A DNA stretch of 64,000 nt, taken from an uncultured Aquimarina sp. Lineage in GTDB: Bacteria > Bacteroidota > Bacteroidia > Flavobacteriales > Flavobacteriaceae. The DNA lies in NCBI RefSeq assembly GCF_947492965.1, contig NZ_CANLOZ010000001.1:62001-126000 (forward strand), written 5' to 3'. Below are positions 9,701 through 17,809 of the stretch, piece after piece (within the stretch, counting starts at the first letter, position 1; each line of letters opens with the position of its first letter). The translations under genes and the position numbers were made by a program. The notes under the pieces are model-generated. The model did not search any database. It saw only the letters and a program-made list of their open reading frames with translations, and had not been told where the DNA came from.

Positions 9701-12193
9701 TACGTTTACTTGACTGGAGTTTGGACAAGTTCCAGTTGTGGTATAGGTTACTATATAATCACCCGGATCACTATTTGTGATATCAATAATTCCTGAATCA
9801 GGATCAATATCTAATCCTGTTGTACTAGCGAATACTCCACCAGTTAATCCTGTAACAGTGGGTGTTGTTTCGGATTGATCTTTACAATATAAGGATTGGT
9901 CATAGCTAAAGCTAGCATCATCAAGATCTGTTATATTTATGTTTACTTGACTGGAGTTAGGACAAGTTCCAGTTGTGGTATAGGTAACTACATAATCCCC
10001 AGGATCACTATTTGTGATATCAATAACTCCTGAATCAGGATCAATATCCAATCCTGTTGTACTAGAGAATACTCCGCCTGCTAGCCCTGTAATAGAAGGT
10101 ATTGCTTCAGATTGATCTTTACAATATAAGGATTGATCATAGCTAAAGCTAGCATCATCAAGTTCAGTTATATTTACGTTTACTTGACTGGAGTTTGGAC
10201 AAGTTCCTGTTGTGGTATAAGTTACTACATAATCCCCAGGATCACTGTTAGTAATATCTATGATTCCTGAATCAGGATCAATATCCAATCCAGTTGTACT
10301 AGCGAATATCCCTCCTGTTAATCCTGTAATTGCAGGTGTTGCCTCAGATTGATCTTTACAATATAATGATTGGTCATAGCTAAAGCTAGCATCATCAAGA
10401 TCTGTTATATTTATGTTTACTTGACTGGAGTTAGGACAAGTTCCAGTTGTGGTATAGGTTACTACATAATCACCCGGATCACTGTTAGTAATATCAATAA
10501 CTCCTGAATCAGGATCAATATCCAATCCAGTTGTACTAGCGAATATCCCTCCTGTTAATCCTGTAATTGCAGGTGTTGCCTCAGATTGATCTTTACAATA
10601 TAATGATTGGTCATAGCTAAAGCTAGCATCATCAAGATCTGTTATATTTACGTTTACTTGACTGGAGTTAGGACAAGTTCCAGTTGTGGTATAGGTTACT
10701 ATATAATCACCCGGATTACTATTTGTGATATCAATAATTCCTGAATCAGGATCAATATCCAATCCAGTTGTACTGGAGAATACTCCACCTGTTAGTCCTG
10801 TAACAGTGGGTGTTGTTTCGGATTGATCTTTACAATACAAGGATTGGTCATAGCTAAAGCTAGGATCATCCAGAGGATTCACATTTATTGTGATGGTTAA
10901 GCAATTAGCTGTTGTTTCATCGATACAGCTAATATCACCGTCTTCTGCTCTTATATAATAGGTGGTACTAGGTGCTGTTGGAATTACTTCAAATGTTGAA
11001 GTATTTTTTTTGGTAGTTCCCAATAAATTTCCTCCACAGGAATCAGTGTAAATAGACCAGGTAGAAGCAATGTTTAAGTCACCAGTTATAGTGATAGTAG
11101 TTGTTTCTCCTTCACATACTTCAGTAGCTGCAGAAATATTTGGTGTACTTGGGGCTATACATACAGGAATTTGTTTAAACCATGCAAATCTTGCTACATT
11201 AAAACTACCTAAAATAGCATCTTTTAAACCATCTCCATCCACATCTCCAAAGTCTATAGTTGGAAAACTTCCTATTTCACCACGAGTTAATTCTCCATTG
11301 AAAGTACTTTGAACGGAGGCAAAGTTTGGAGCGGTAGGTGTTCCAGTATTTTCTAACCATCTAACAAAACCTGTATCAATCATAAAAAACATATCAAGAT
11401 CCCCATCTTTATCAAAATCTTCGAATACAGGTATCGGAACATCCATATTATTAAAAGCACTTTCGTCATCCCATGGACTATCTGCTTCGGATTGGCGTTC
11501 GAAGATAGGATTGTTTATCGTTCCGATATTTTTGAAATAAGTTAGTTTGTCGCTACCAAGTGCTACAAGATCTAAATCTAAATCATTATCGAGATCAACA
11601 AAACCTAAACCTGGAAATTCAGCTATCTCCTGATCATGGAGTCCTGGCAATCCATCGGGTATATATTCAAATACTGGAGTTTCTGGAGTTCCTATATTTC
11701 TGTAAAAAAGAACATCATTATCTCTATCTCGTTCATAATCATAATCAGTACCAATAAACAAGTCTAGATCTCCGTCGTCATCAATATCTGCAAGTTGCGG
11801 TCTGTTTTGATTTCTTACTGTAAGCGTTCTTTCTATCCAAATAGTATCTAAAGTAGGAATGGACGCTGATACCCAATTAGGGGCTGTGATTGTGCCATCG
11901 TTTTCAAAATAATGTACGGTTCCTCCTTGACTACCAGAAATAAAATCTAGATCACCGTCATTATCCAAGTCACCCAATATTGCCGATCGTAGACGACCTC
12001 TGGTAATGGAAGTATTAGGTATCGTTGCTACATCTAATCCAGCTGGTTCGGGTCCTGGTCCAGTTGATGTTCCATCAGGGTTATTGAGAAGGCTTCCTCC
12101 TCTAAATTCCCAACTTATATAATCTGCTTGGGAGAATAATAATTGATTCCCCAGTAAAAGAAGTAGATAAATAGAAATTAATTTTTTTATCAT
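6755..12193 (-). CDS. Large secreted repeat protein with FG-GAP repeats and T9SS sorting domain
   Basis: An 1812-residue protein. It opens with a signal peptide (MIKKLISIYLLLLLGNQLLFSQA), then FG-GAP/VCBS-like calcium-binding repeats (DLDNDGDLDFISGS, DIDDDGDLDLFIGT, DFDKDGDLDMFF, DVDGDGLKDAILGS; residues about 70-340), an Ig-like domain, fourteen near-identical 79-residue repeats plus a fifteenth degenerate one, another Ig-like domain, and a C-terminal type A sorting domain (PIPSKNTINISG to the final KKIIKE). Type IX export and surface attachment or release is therefore likely. Each repeat has two cysteines. Role unknown; adhesin or matrix component is plausible. It stands alone, transcribed towards the lanthipeptide operon. 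Confidence 0.92.
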   Translation of the reverse strand: MIKKLISIYLLLLLGNQLLFSQADYISWEFRGGSLLNNPDGTSTGPGPEPAGLDVATIPNTSITRGRLRSAILGDLDNDGDLDFISGSQGGTVHYFENDGTITAPNWVSASIPTLDTIWIERTLTVRNQNRPQLADIDDDGDLDLFIGTDYDYERDRDNDVLFYRNIGTPETPVFEYIPDGLPGLHDQEIAEFPGLGFVDLDNDLDLDLVALGSDKLTYFKNIGTINNPIFERQSEADSPWDDESAFNNMDVPIPVFEDFDKDGDLDMFFMIDTGFVRWLENTGTPTAPNFASVQSTFNGELTRGEIGSFPTIDFGDVDGDGLKDAILGSFNVARFAWFKQIPVCIAPSTPNISAATEVCEGETTTITITGDLNIASTWSIYTDSCGGNLLGTTKKNTSTFEVIPTAPSTTYYIRAEDGDISCIDETTANCLTITINVNPLDDPSFSYDQSLYCKDQSETTPTVTGLTGGVFSSTTGLDIDPDSGIIDITNSNPGDYIVTYTTTGTCPNSSQVNVNITDLDDASFSYDQSLYCKDQSEATPAITGLTGGIFASTTGLDIDPDSGVIDITNSDPGDYVVTYTTTGTCPNSSQVNINITDLDDASFSYDQSLYCKDQSEATPAITGLTGGIFASTTGLDIDPDSGIIDITNSDPGDYVVTYTTTGTCPNSSQVNVNITELDDASFSYDQSLYCKDQSEAIPSITGLAGGVFSSTTGLDIDPDSGVIDITNSDPGDYVVTYTTTGTCPNSSQVNINITDLDDASFSYDQSLYCKDQSETTPTVTGLTGGVFASTTGLDIDPDSGIIDITNSDPGDYIVTYTTTGTCPNSSQVNVNITALDDPSFSYDQSLYCKDQSEATPSITGLTGGIFSSTTGLDIDPDSGVIDITNSDPGDYIVTYTTTGTCPNSSQVNVNITELDDPSFSYDQSLYCKDQSEATPAITGLTGGVFASTTGLDIDPDSGVIDITNSDPGDYIVTYTTTGTCPNSSQVNVNITELDDPSFSYDQSLYCKDQSEATPAITGLTGGIFSSTTGLDIDPDSGVIDITNSDPGDYIVTYTTTGTCPNSSQVNVNITDLDDASFSYDQSLYCKDQSETTPTVTGPTGGVFSSTTGLDIDPDSGVIDITNSDPGDYVVTYTTTGTCPNSSQVNVNITELDDPSFSYDQSLYCKDQSEAIPDITGLTGGVFSSTTGLDIDPDSGVIDITNSDLGDYIVTYTTTGTCPNSSQVNVNITELDDPSFSYDQSLYCKDQSEATPAITGLTGGVFASTTGLDIDPDSGVIDITNSDPGDYIVTYTTTGTCPNSSQVNVNITELDDASFSYDQSLYCKDQSEATPAITGLTGGIFSSTTGLDIDPDSGVIDITNSDPGDYIVTYTTTGTCPNSSQVNVNITELDDPSFSYDQSLYCKDQSEATPAITGLTGGVFASTTGLDIDPDSGVIDITNSDPGDYVVTYTTTGTCPNSSQVNVNITELDDPSFSYDQSLYCKDQSEATPTVTGLTGGIFSSTTGLDIDPDSGVIDITNSDPGDYVVTYTTTGTCPNSFDFNITINDLDDASFLYTESSFSTTAPNAVPIITGITGGVFNAIPTGLDIDGSTGEINLTNSVPNTYTITYTVANICANSSNINILVIDDIPPIASITSAESNPTANSSFEITINFDEDINNFSLNDIIVDNGTISNFSGGGLSYQATVTAITTGTVTVYINPGSFTDLYGNENTVLTEFMINFDNTLSVNDENPLERLAIYPIPSKNTINISGELNLKLKSVEFYDIHGKLIFSEILDSHNTSNSIDISTFHSGLYLMKIFSETSTITKKIIKE
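7556..10873 (-). repeat. Fourteen in-frame 237-bp tandem repeats
   Basis: Fourteen head-to-tail copies of a 237-bp unit encode 79 residues each, starting LDD(P/A)SFSYDQSLYCKDQSE and ending CPNSSQVN(V/I)NIT. Copies differ by only a few bases. A degenerate fifteenth unit begins at 7555. Sequence variants form a higher-order pattern: units with CTAGCGAATACTCCACC and units with CTAGAGAATATCCCTCC alternate in pairs near 7680-8400 and again near 9120-9380, and the units near 10300 and 10540 are almost the same. This points to recent duplication of one- and two-unit blocks. Confidence 0.95.
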
Positions 12194-12523
12194 TTTATTC
12201 CAGATATAGCTGATTAGTTCTGTGAACAGAATTTAACCATAAAAGCTTTTTATACAATTTTTAAACAGTACTATTTTTTGCAAGTAACAATTATGCGCTA
12301 TAAAGTTCATAATTGAGAATTGTTCCTATCTCATTATCTTGATTTAAAATAGTATTTTAATTATCTAGAGGAGGGGGTGTTAGATAATTTTTTCCTTTCT
12401 TACTTTTTGGCAAAACTAGTAATTAAGTTTTTCTCTGGCAACATAAAGTAATATTAATGCCTTATATTAGAGTAATGTAGAATAGTGGTTGAAATTTTAA
12501 TCAAATATTCTGATAAAAGCCTA
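12194..12523. other. Divergent intergenic region, no gene seen
   Basis: About 330 bases separate the large repeat protein (minus) from a lipoprotein gene (plus), so both promoters should lie here. A short dyad TTCTGT-GA-ACAGAA sits at 12218-12231 in the leader of the minus-strand gene. A GAGGAGGGGGTG purine-rich run lies near 12367. I found no clear TAnnTTTG element and no small coding frame with a plausible start. Confidence 0.4.
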
Positions 12524-12526
12524 ATG

Positions 12527-13261
12527 ATGAAGAAGATCATCAAACTAATACCAGTTCTTTATATCACAATATTGAACCTACAGTGTTGCAAAAAAGAATT
12601 AGATCCCGAAAAGATTGTGTTAAAATCAATTGAAGCACATGGAGGTATTGATAAGTGGAAGTCTGCAAAAGAACTTTCTTATGTAAAAACAACTATTTTA
12701 TATGATAGCCTGGGAAGTGTTGAGCAAAAAACTATTCAAACTCATAAGAATATATTTGGTGCTAAACTTACTGCCGAAATGAAATGGATAGAAGATAGTA
12801 TTAGTAAAATCGTATTGCTTAAAAACGATAACATTTCGATCTATTTTAATGGCGTTGAACAAAAAGAACTAAAACTTAAAGAAAAATACCGTAGTGCCAT
12901 AACTGGAGCGAATTACGTGATTTGGCAGCCTTTTAAATTATTGGACGAAGGATTGCATCTATCTTATGAAGGAGCAGATGTGGTGGATAATAAAAGTGTA
13001 TATACTGTGAAGGTAATTTATTTTAAAGAAGATGGTTCTCCTGACAACATATGGTGGTATTATTTTGATCAGAGAACCTATAAACTTTTAAGTACTATGG
13101 TGCACCATGGTGATACCTATAGTTATATAGAAAACACCAAATATGAAACTGTAACAGGGTTGTCCTTGAATAAGGAACGAAAAAGTTATAGAGTAGATAG
13201 CTTAAGAAATAAAAAGTTCTTAAGAGCCGATTATTTTTATGAAATTTTAGAATTCAATTGA
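12527..13261 (+). CDS. Probable lipoprotein, outer-membrane-sorting-like (DUF6503-like)
   Basis: About 244 residues. Two adjacent ATG codons (12524, 12527) precede a lysine-started hydrophobic segment ending NLQCCKKE, a plausible though atypical lipobox; the GTG at 12485 would only prepend a charged tail and spoil the signal sequence. After it come KSIEAHGGIDKWKSAKEL and a series of amphipathic beta strands ending in WWYYFDQRTYKLLSTM, which resembles LolA/LolB-like beta-sheet lipoproteins such as DUF6503. The family call is tentative and no function can be given. Confidence 0.7.
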   Translation: MKKIIKLIPVLYITILNLQCCKKELDPEKIVLKSIEAHGGIDKWKSAKELSYVKTTILYDSLGSVEQKTIQTHKNIFGAKLTAEMKWIEDSISKIVLLKNDNISIYFNGVEQKELKLKEKYRSAITGANYVIWQPFKLLDEGLHLSYEGADVVDNKSVYTVKVIYFKEDGSPDNIWWYYFDQRTYKLLSTMVHHGDTYSYIENTKYETVTGLSLNKERKSYRVDSLRNKKFLRADYFYEILEFN

Positions 13262-13286
13262 TTTTCTTTTTAAACTCAATAGTTTA

Positions 13287-13439
13287 TTATGATAAACAAT
13301 ATCTTCCAGGTTCTGGCATGGCTGCTGTCGGTGGTATGTATATAAAGTTTTCACATTGTCCTGCACTATAATCTGTACCTCCATTTACTTTCGATAACTC
13401 TTGCCGAGTTAATTTTCTAAATTTTTTCAAAGTCTTCAT
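13287..13439 (-). CDS. GG-leader small peptide (50 aa), bacteriocin/RiPP-like
   Basis: A 50-residue ATG frame on the minus strand. The leader KFRKLTRQELSKVNGG matches the short Bacteroidota GG-leader type that ends in an N-G-G cleavage site. The core has two cysteines (C29, C48), Thr22, Ser25, Thr38, and ends PEPGRYCLS, close to the PPPGRYCF end of lanthipeptide precursor 2 at 1985-2137. No modification enzyme is adjacent. It may be an orphan substrate of the cluster 7 kb away or an unmodified exported peptide. It is short, but leader, GG site and motif agree. Confidence 0.7.
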   Translation of the reverse strand: MKTLKKFRKLTRQELSKVNGGTDYSAGQCENFIYIPPTAAMPEPGRYCLS

Positions 13440-13635
13440 TCTACTATGTTTTGGTTCTTTAATAAAGTTAATAAATTTTAGAATAGAGAGAAAAAAGAGT
13501 TTGTAAAAGATGAAAACCTATTTAAAAACAAAAAAGTCTATTAGTATTTTCCAAGTAGTAGTTTTGTTTGTTATTTTCTAGTTAAAATTTATTGATGAGT
13601 TCTAAATATTAAAAAGAAAATGTTGAAAGTAATTT

Positions 13636-15276
13636 CTAATCAATAGTCTTTCTTTCTTCTAGATATCGGTGTATTTGACTAATAGCCATAGAACCTTCTC
13701 CAACAGCTGAAGCAACTCTTTTTACGGAACCCTTTCGAACATCACCGACCGCAAAAAAACCTGGTACACTTGTTTCCAAGGATTGTGGTTTTCTTTGTTC
13801 AAAAATCGCACACTTAGTCAAAGCGTTTTCAGTAACATCTGATCCCGTATAAATAAAACCTTTTGAATCAGTTGCAATTACTTCTCCAAGCCATTCCGTG
13901 CAAGGTTTTGCTCCTATAAAAGTAAAAAGATTAGAAATGGATATAGTTTCCTTTTTACCATTAGTTTGCAGCGTAACGGATTCTAAATGATGTTTTCCAT
14001 GTAAGTCAACTACATTGGTTTCCTTATGCAGTATAATGTTAGGCTCTGTAATTATTCTTTGTACTAAATAGTCGCTCATTTTCGCTCCAATATTAGTACC
14101 GCGAATTATGATATGAACTTCCTTTGCATGTTCAGCTAGAAAAAGAGCAGCTTGTCCGGCAGAATTACCTCCACCAACAACTCCTACTATTTCATTTTTA
14201 CAAGAAGAGGCGTTCATCACTGTTGCGGAATAGAAAACTCCGCTGCCTTCAAACTTTTCAATAGTCTCTATAGGTAATTGTCGGTATTGTGCTCCTGTGG
14301 CTGCTATTACTGCTTTAGCTTTTATTGTCTTTCCATTGGTAGCACAAATAGTAAAGTAATTCTGATTGTATTCTAATGTCTTAGCTCGATGTGGAATAGA
14401 AATATTACATCCAAATTTTTGAGCCTGAATATAAGCCTTATTGGCTAGATCATTTCCTGAGATGCCTGTTGGAAATCCTAGATAATTTTCAATTTTTGAA
14501 CTTTTTCCGGCTTGTCCTCCTGGTGCATTACTATCTATAGTTACTACGCTTAATCCTTCAGAAGCAGCATATACACTTGCCGCTAGTCCAGAAGGGCCTG
14601 CTCCAACGATTAAGACATCATAAAGCTCGTTGCCAAAGTCCATTAAAACACCTGCTTGCTTGGCAAGTTCTGGAATACTTGGTTTTCTGCAAATCTCTCC
14701 GGCAGGGTTTAATAGTATTGGTAATTCATTTTCCTTAACACCAAAGCTTTCTAATAACTGCTGTGCTTCTTCAGAAGTATCTATATTTAAAAAAGTACAC
14801 CAAATATGGTTTTTTTCCATAAAATCACGAAGTGCATATGTTTCTTTAGAAGATAACGAACCAATTAATTTTATCCCTCCTTCGAATTCATGTAACATGG
14901 TTTCCTGTCGTTGAACAAAAGCACTTAAAAGAATGTCGCTAATATCGCTATGAGTTGAGATTACGTTACGAAGTTTATCGGCTTTGACACGTAATAAGGT
15001 AGAACCTTTTGAAGCATATCCATTAAATTGTGCTTTTCTATCAGACAGCATACTATTATCACCAGTAAATTCATTAATACCGTGAGTAACTATGATTTTT
15101 TCTGCTCCGCTTTCATCCTTTATATATACCTCTCCCTTAATAACAATGAAAAAATCATAATCCTTATCTCCAACGTTAAATATTGGTGTTTCGGTTTCAA
15201 AGTCTAGAAAGGTTCCATATTCTTTGAAAATATGAATTTGTTTTTGAGTTAATACAGGAAATCGTGAGTCGGTCAT
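13636..15276 (-). CDS. cNMP-binding-domain / thioredoxin-reductase-like flavoprotein without CxxC
   Basis: A 546-residue protein in three parts: a Crp-like cyclic-nucleotide-binding domain (about 10-125), a glutaredoxin-like linker lacking cysteine pairs (about 135-210) and a thioredoxin-reductase-like FAD/NADPH module. The FAD motif GAGPSG (225-230), GGQAG and the NADPH motif GGGNSAG (368-374) are intact. Where E. coli TrxB carries CATC this protein reads SATV (350-353), so it cannot reduce thioredoxin in the usual way; that variant is typical of this fused family. The substrate is unknown. It lies 90 bases after the YjdI-like gene and may be co-transcribed with it. Confidence 0.9.
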   Translation of the reverse strand: MTDSRFPVLTQKQIHIFKEYGTFLDFETETPIFNVGDKDYDFFIVIKGEVYIKDESGAEKIIVTHGINEFTGDNSMLSDRKAQFNGYASKGSTLLRVKADKLRNVISTHSDISDILLSAFVQRQETMLHEFEGGIKLIGSLSSKETYALRDFMEKNHIWCTFLNIDTSEEAQQLLESFGVKENELPILLNPAGEICRKPSIPELAKQAGVLMDFGNELYDVLIVGAGPSGLAASVYAASEGLSVVTIDSNAPGGQAGKSSKIENYLGFPTGISGNDLANKAYIQAQKFGCNISIPHRAKTLEYNQNYFTICATNGKTIKAKAVIAATGAQYRQLPIETIEKFEGSGVFYSATVMNASSCKNEIVGVVGGGNSAGQAALFLAEHAKEVHIIIRGTNIGAKMSDYLVQRIITEPNIILHKETNVVDLHGKHHLESVTLQTNGKKETISISNLFTFIGAKPCTEWLGEVIATDSKGFIYTGSDVTENALTKCAIFEQRKPQSLETSVPGFFAVGDVRKGSVKRVASAVGEGSMAISQIHRYLEERKTID

Positions 15277-15366
15277 AAGTTGAGGTAAGTATTTTTTTAA
15301 GTTGTTTTTTATTGTATAATCATCAAGTTATCATATGCTGAAGACAAATGTCTAATAAATAATTTA

Positions 15367-15573
15367 CTACTTGAAGGTTAATGCTCCCGATGGGCAAGCA
15401 GTAATCTGATTTTTTAGTGCTTCTATTGATGCGTTTTCTGGTTTAATCCAAGGTCTGTCCTTGGGATTATAAACCTTAGGTAAAGTTTTAACACAAATGC
15501 CTGAATGGATACATTTTTTAGGTTCCCATACGACTGTAAAATCACCTTTCTTATATTCTTTTATTTTTTCCAT
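15367..15573 (-). CDS. YjdI-like (4Fe-4S) mono-cluster protein
   Basis: A 68-residue ferredoxin-like protein. CIHSGICVK and ITACPSGALTF carry the cluster cysteines, and the surrounding VVWEPKKC and WIKPENA match the YjdI family. In enterobacteria YjdI is paired with the small acetyltransferase YjdJ; the same pairing is seen here with the gene only two bases upstream. Electron-transfer role is inferred; partner unknown, although the adjacent flavoprotein is a candidate. Confidence 0.88.
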   Translation of the reverse strand: MEKIKEYKKGDFTVVWEPKKCIHSGICVKTLPKVYNPKDRPWIKPENASIEALKNQITACPSGALTFK

Positions 15574-15575
15574 AG

Positions 15576-15860
15576 TTAGGGTTTTAATACATCCTTGATA
15601 TCATTGAGTTTTTTAAACATAGCGTTAGCAAAGGGACATAACGGAAGGATTTTTATATTTTTTTCTCTTGCCATTTCTACAATTTTATAAAGCAATTGCT
15701 TACCAACACCTTTACCATTGTATTCTGGTTCTACCTCTGTATGATCGATAATTATGAAATCACTTCCTGGATCAGAATAGGTCATTATCCCTGCTTTTTT
15801 ATCATTGTCTCGAGCAATAGCAAATCCCTTATTTTCACGTTCTTTGATTTGTATTTCCAT
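15576..15860 (-). CDS. Small GNAT-type N-acetyltransferase (YjdJ-like)
   Basis: Ninety-four residues forming a minimal GNAT fold: DHTEVEPEYNGKGVGKQLL contains the acetyl-CoA pyrophosphate loop (GKGVGK) and LPLCPFANAMFKKL is the conserved C-terminal block of the short YjdJ-like group. The gene begins the minus-strand set that includes the YjdI ferredoxin and the thioredoxin-reductase-like flavoprotein. The acetyl acceptor is unknown. Confidence 0.88.
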   Translation of the reverse strand: MEIQIKERENKGFAIARDNDKKAGIMTYSDPGSDFIIIDHTEVEPEYNGKGVGKQLLYKIVEMAREKNIKILPLCPFANAMFKKLNDIKDVLKP

Positions 15861-16027
15861 TTGTTAGATTTTAAGATTCATATGGCATGTCTTGTGTATC
15901 TAAAAGTAACTCTTTTAATTAAAAGTTTTTTTGAGAAGATTCTTAAAATACTCACAAGAATCATCAGATTTTGAATTTTCTTCAAATTGCACTTTAGATA
16001 TTCTTATGTTCCGACTATTCGGATATG

Positions 16028-16921
16028 CTACGAGATTCTTTCGGCGTAAGAAGCGGGTTCAATTCCAGAGCCATATCGCGATGATAAAACTTTAGTAAAT
16101 TCTGCACCAAAAAATAGTATTAAACTAGAATAGGAAACCCATAATAAAATTAAAATTACAGATCCAGCTGCGCCAAAAGCAGATTGTGGGTTTACAGTTC
16201 CAAAATATATTCCTAATGCATACTTACCAATACTAAATAGCAATGTAGTTATGAATGCACCTAACCAAACATCTTTCCATTGTATCTTAACATCAGGTAA
16301 AACCTTAAATATCAATGCAAATAATACAGTAGTTAGTATAAAAGATAAAATGAAATTAATAAACTGGATAATGTAAATAATAAAGTTGGGAAAATGTTCT
16401 CCTATCCAGTCAGTAGTTGCGGTAATCAAAGCGGTAAGTACTAAAGATGTTAGAAGAAGAAAACCTATTACGAGAATTAAACCTAAAGAAAAGACACGAT
16501 CTTTAATCATTTTTAGAAGCTCATTTTTTGGTTTAGGTTTTACTTTCCATATCGTGTTTAGTGACTTTTGTAAGGCAATAAACATACCCGTTGCTCCATA
16601 TAATAAGGTGATAATTCCGATAATTATTACTAACGAGGTTTGTTCTATATCAATTGCATTTTGTAACATACTTTCTATAGTGCTCGCAGCGTCTCTGCCG
16701 AGAACTTCTGATATCTCTTTAATAATTTTGTTTTTAATTTGTTGCTTTTCATAAAAAATACCTGTCGTTTGAATGATGATGATAAGCAATGCTGGAAAAG
16801 AAAATAATGCATAATAGCTTACTGCAGCACTCATTTGAAAAGGTTCATTTGCATTCCAATTTTTAAAAGTTGTAATCAACGTTTTAAGAAAGGACTGGAT
16901 ATGTTTAAATATTTTACTCAC
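16028..16921 (-). CDS. YihY/BrkB-family inner-membrane protein
   Basis: A 297-residue polytopic protein of the YihY/virulence factor BrkB family, with about six membrane helices. The segments AAVSYYALFSFPALLIII, IGIITLLYGATGMFIALQ and the C-terminal NPQSAFGAAGSVILILLWV are characteristic. The early name ribonuclease BN for this family was a misassignment; the actual role is unsettled, possibly in envelope or lipid handling. It is a single minus-strand gene, divergent from the metallopeptidase-like gene at 17015. Confidence 0.9.
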   Translation of the reverse strand: MSKIFKHIQSFLKTLITTFKNWNANEPFQMSAAVSYYALFSFPALLIIIIQTTGIFYEKQQIKNKIIKEISEVLGRDAASTIESMLQNAIDIEQTSLVIIIGIITLLYGATGMFIALQKSLNTIWKVKPKPKNELLKMIKDRVFSLGLILVIGFLLLTSLVLTALITATTDWIGEHFPNFIIYIIQFINFILSFILTTVLFALIFKVLPDVKIQWKDVWLGAFITTLLFSIGKYALGIYFGTVNPQSAFGAAGSVILILLWVSYSSLILFFGAEFTKVLSSRYGSGIEPASYAERIS

Positions 16922-17014
16922 AATTTTTATAATTTATAAATCAAGAAGGTAGAGCCCTTATGTAGATGAAGAAGGCTAACCTTATTTTTTTTGCTTTGAT
17001 AGTAAATATATTAT

Positions 17015-17776
17015 TTGCTAAAGAATAATAATACCTCAATCTCTATAAATATTAGCGCTTTAAGCGAAAGAGTTACCCTTTCTATCATATGCATCAAACT
17101 CTGGATCAAATCTGATATATCTTGCCATTATTCAAATTCGAATGTTATAAAAAGAATTAAAAAATATATCCTGCACCTAGTAGTGACATTAATACCAATG
17201 ATGATTTTTTCACAAGAGATAATACATAAAAATAACAAGATATTACCGGGCAATCTAAAGAATGAAATTCTTAAGGCGCTTTCGTATTATCCAGAGTTAA
17301 AAGAAGTAGCTATAGAGTTTAAAATACAGCCATCTCTTAATAAATCATTTATGAAGGCTCAACCAAAGTTGAGTTCATTTTTTCGATCTAAAAAAAACAG
17401 AAAATATGTAATATTAATTAGTAATTCATTTAGCCTGGATGAATTGGTATTAAAAATCGAAGATATTCCTTCTGAGGTTTTGATTGGTTGGTTTGGTCAC
17501 GAACTAGGACATATAATTGATTATCAACAGAGAAGTTCAATAAACTTAGTGTGGTACGGCATTAGATATTTGTTGTCTCAAAATTACATACGAGAGGCTG
17601 AAAAAGCAGCTGATGTATATGCTTTAACTCATAATATGCAGCATTACATCCTACAGACCAAAAGATTTATTCTAGATAATGCAAGTTTACCCCAGAAATA
17701 TAAAGATAGAATAAGAAGATTGTATTTATCACCAGATGAAATTCTTTTGTTGACTAAGGAGTTTGAGCAAAACTAA
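17015..17776 (+). CDS. Putative zinc metallopeptidase (HELGH), start uncertain
   Basis: The frame is open from a TTG at 17015. A hydrophobic signal-like segment (KKYILHLVVTLIPMMIFSQE) lies about 50 residues in, yet no ATG or good alternative precedes it: the first in-frame ATG is at 17198, inside the segment, and a GTG is at 17183. The protein has WFGHELGHIIDYQQR, an HExxH zinc motif, and a downstream REAEKAADVYALTH segment that could give the third ligand as in gluzincin-like peptidases. It probably acts in the periplasm. The missing start codon could mean a rare start or a damaged N-terminus. Confidence 0.65.
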   Translation: MLKNNNTSISINISALSERVTLSIICIKLWIKSDISCHYSNSNVIKRIKKYILHLVVTLIPMMIFSQEIIHKNNKILPGNLKNEILKALSYYPELKEVAIEFKIQPSLNKSFMKAQPKLSSFFRSKKNRKYVILISNSFSLDELVLKIEDIPSEVLIGWFGHELGHIIDYQQRSSINLVWYGIRYLLSQNYIREAEKAADVYALTHNMQHYILQTKRFILDNASLPQKYKDRIRRLYLSPDEILLLTKEFEQN

Positions 17777-17809
17777 TAGCGTTTACGCATCATCAAGGAA
17801 TTTACTAAC

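Noticed and set aside
7556..10873. Regular 237-bp repeats that could suggest a CRISPR-like or satellite array
   Set aside because: The units are contiguous without spacers, stay in one reading frame and encode a repeated protein domain.
12485..12526. GTG at 12485 as start of the lipoprotein
   Set aside because: It adds a charged 14-residue tail before the signal sequence; the ATG pair at 12524/12527 gives a normal lipoprotein start.
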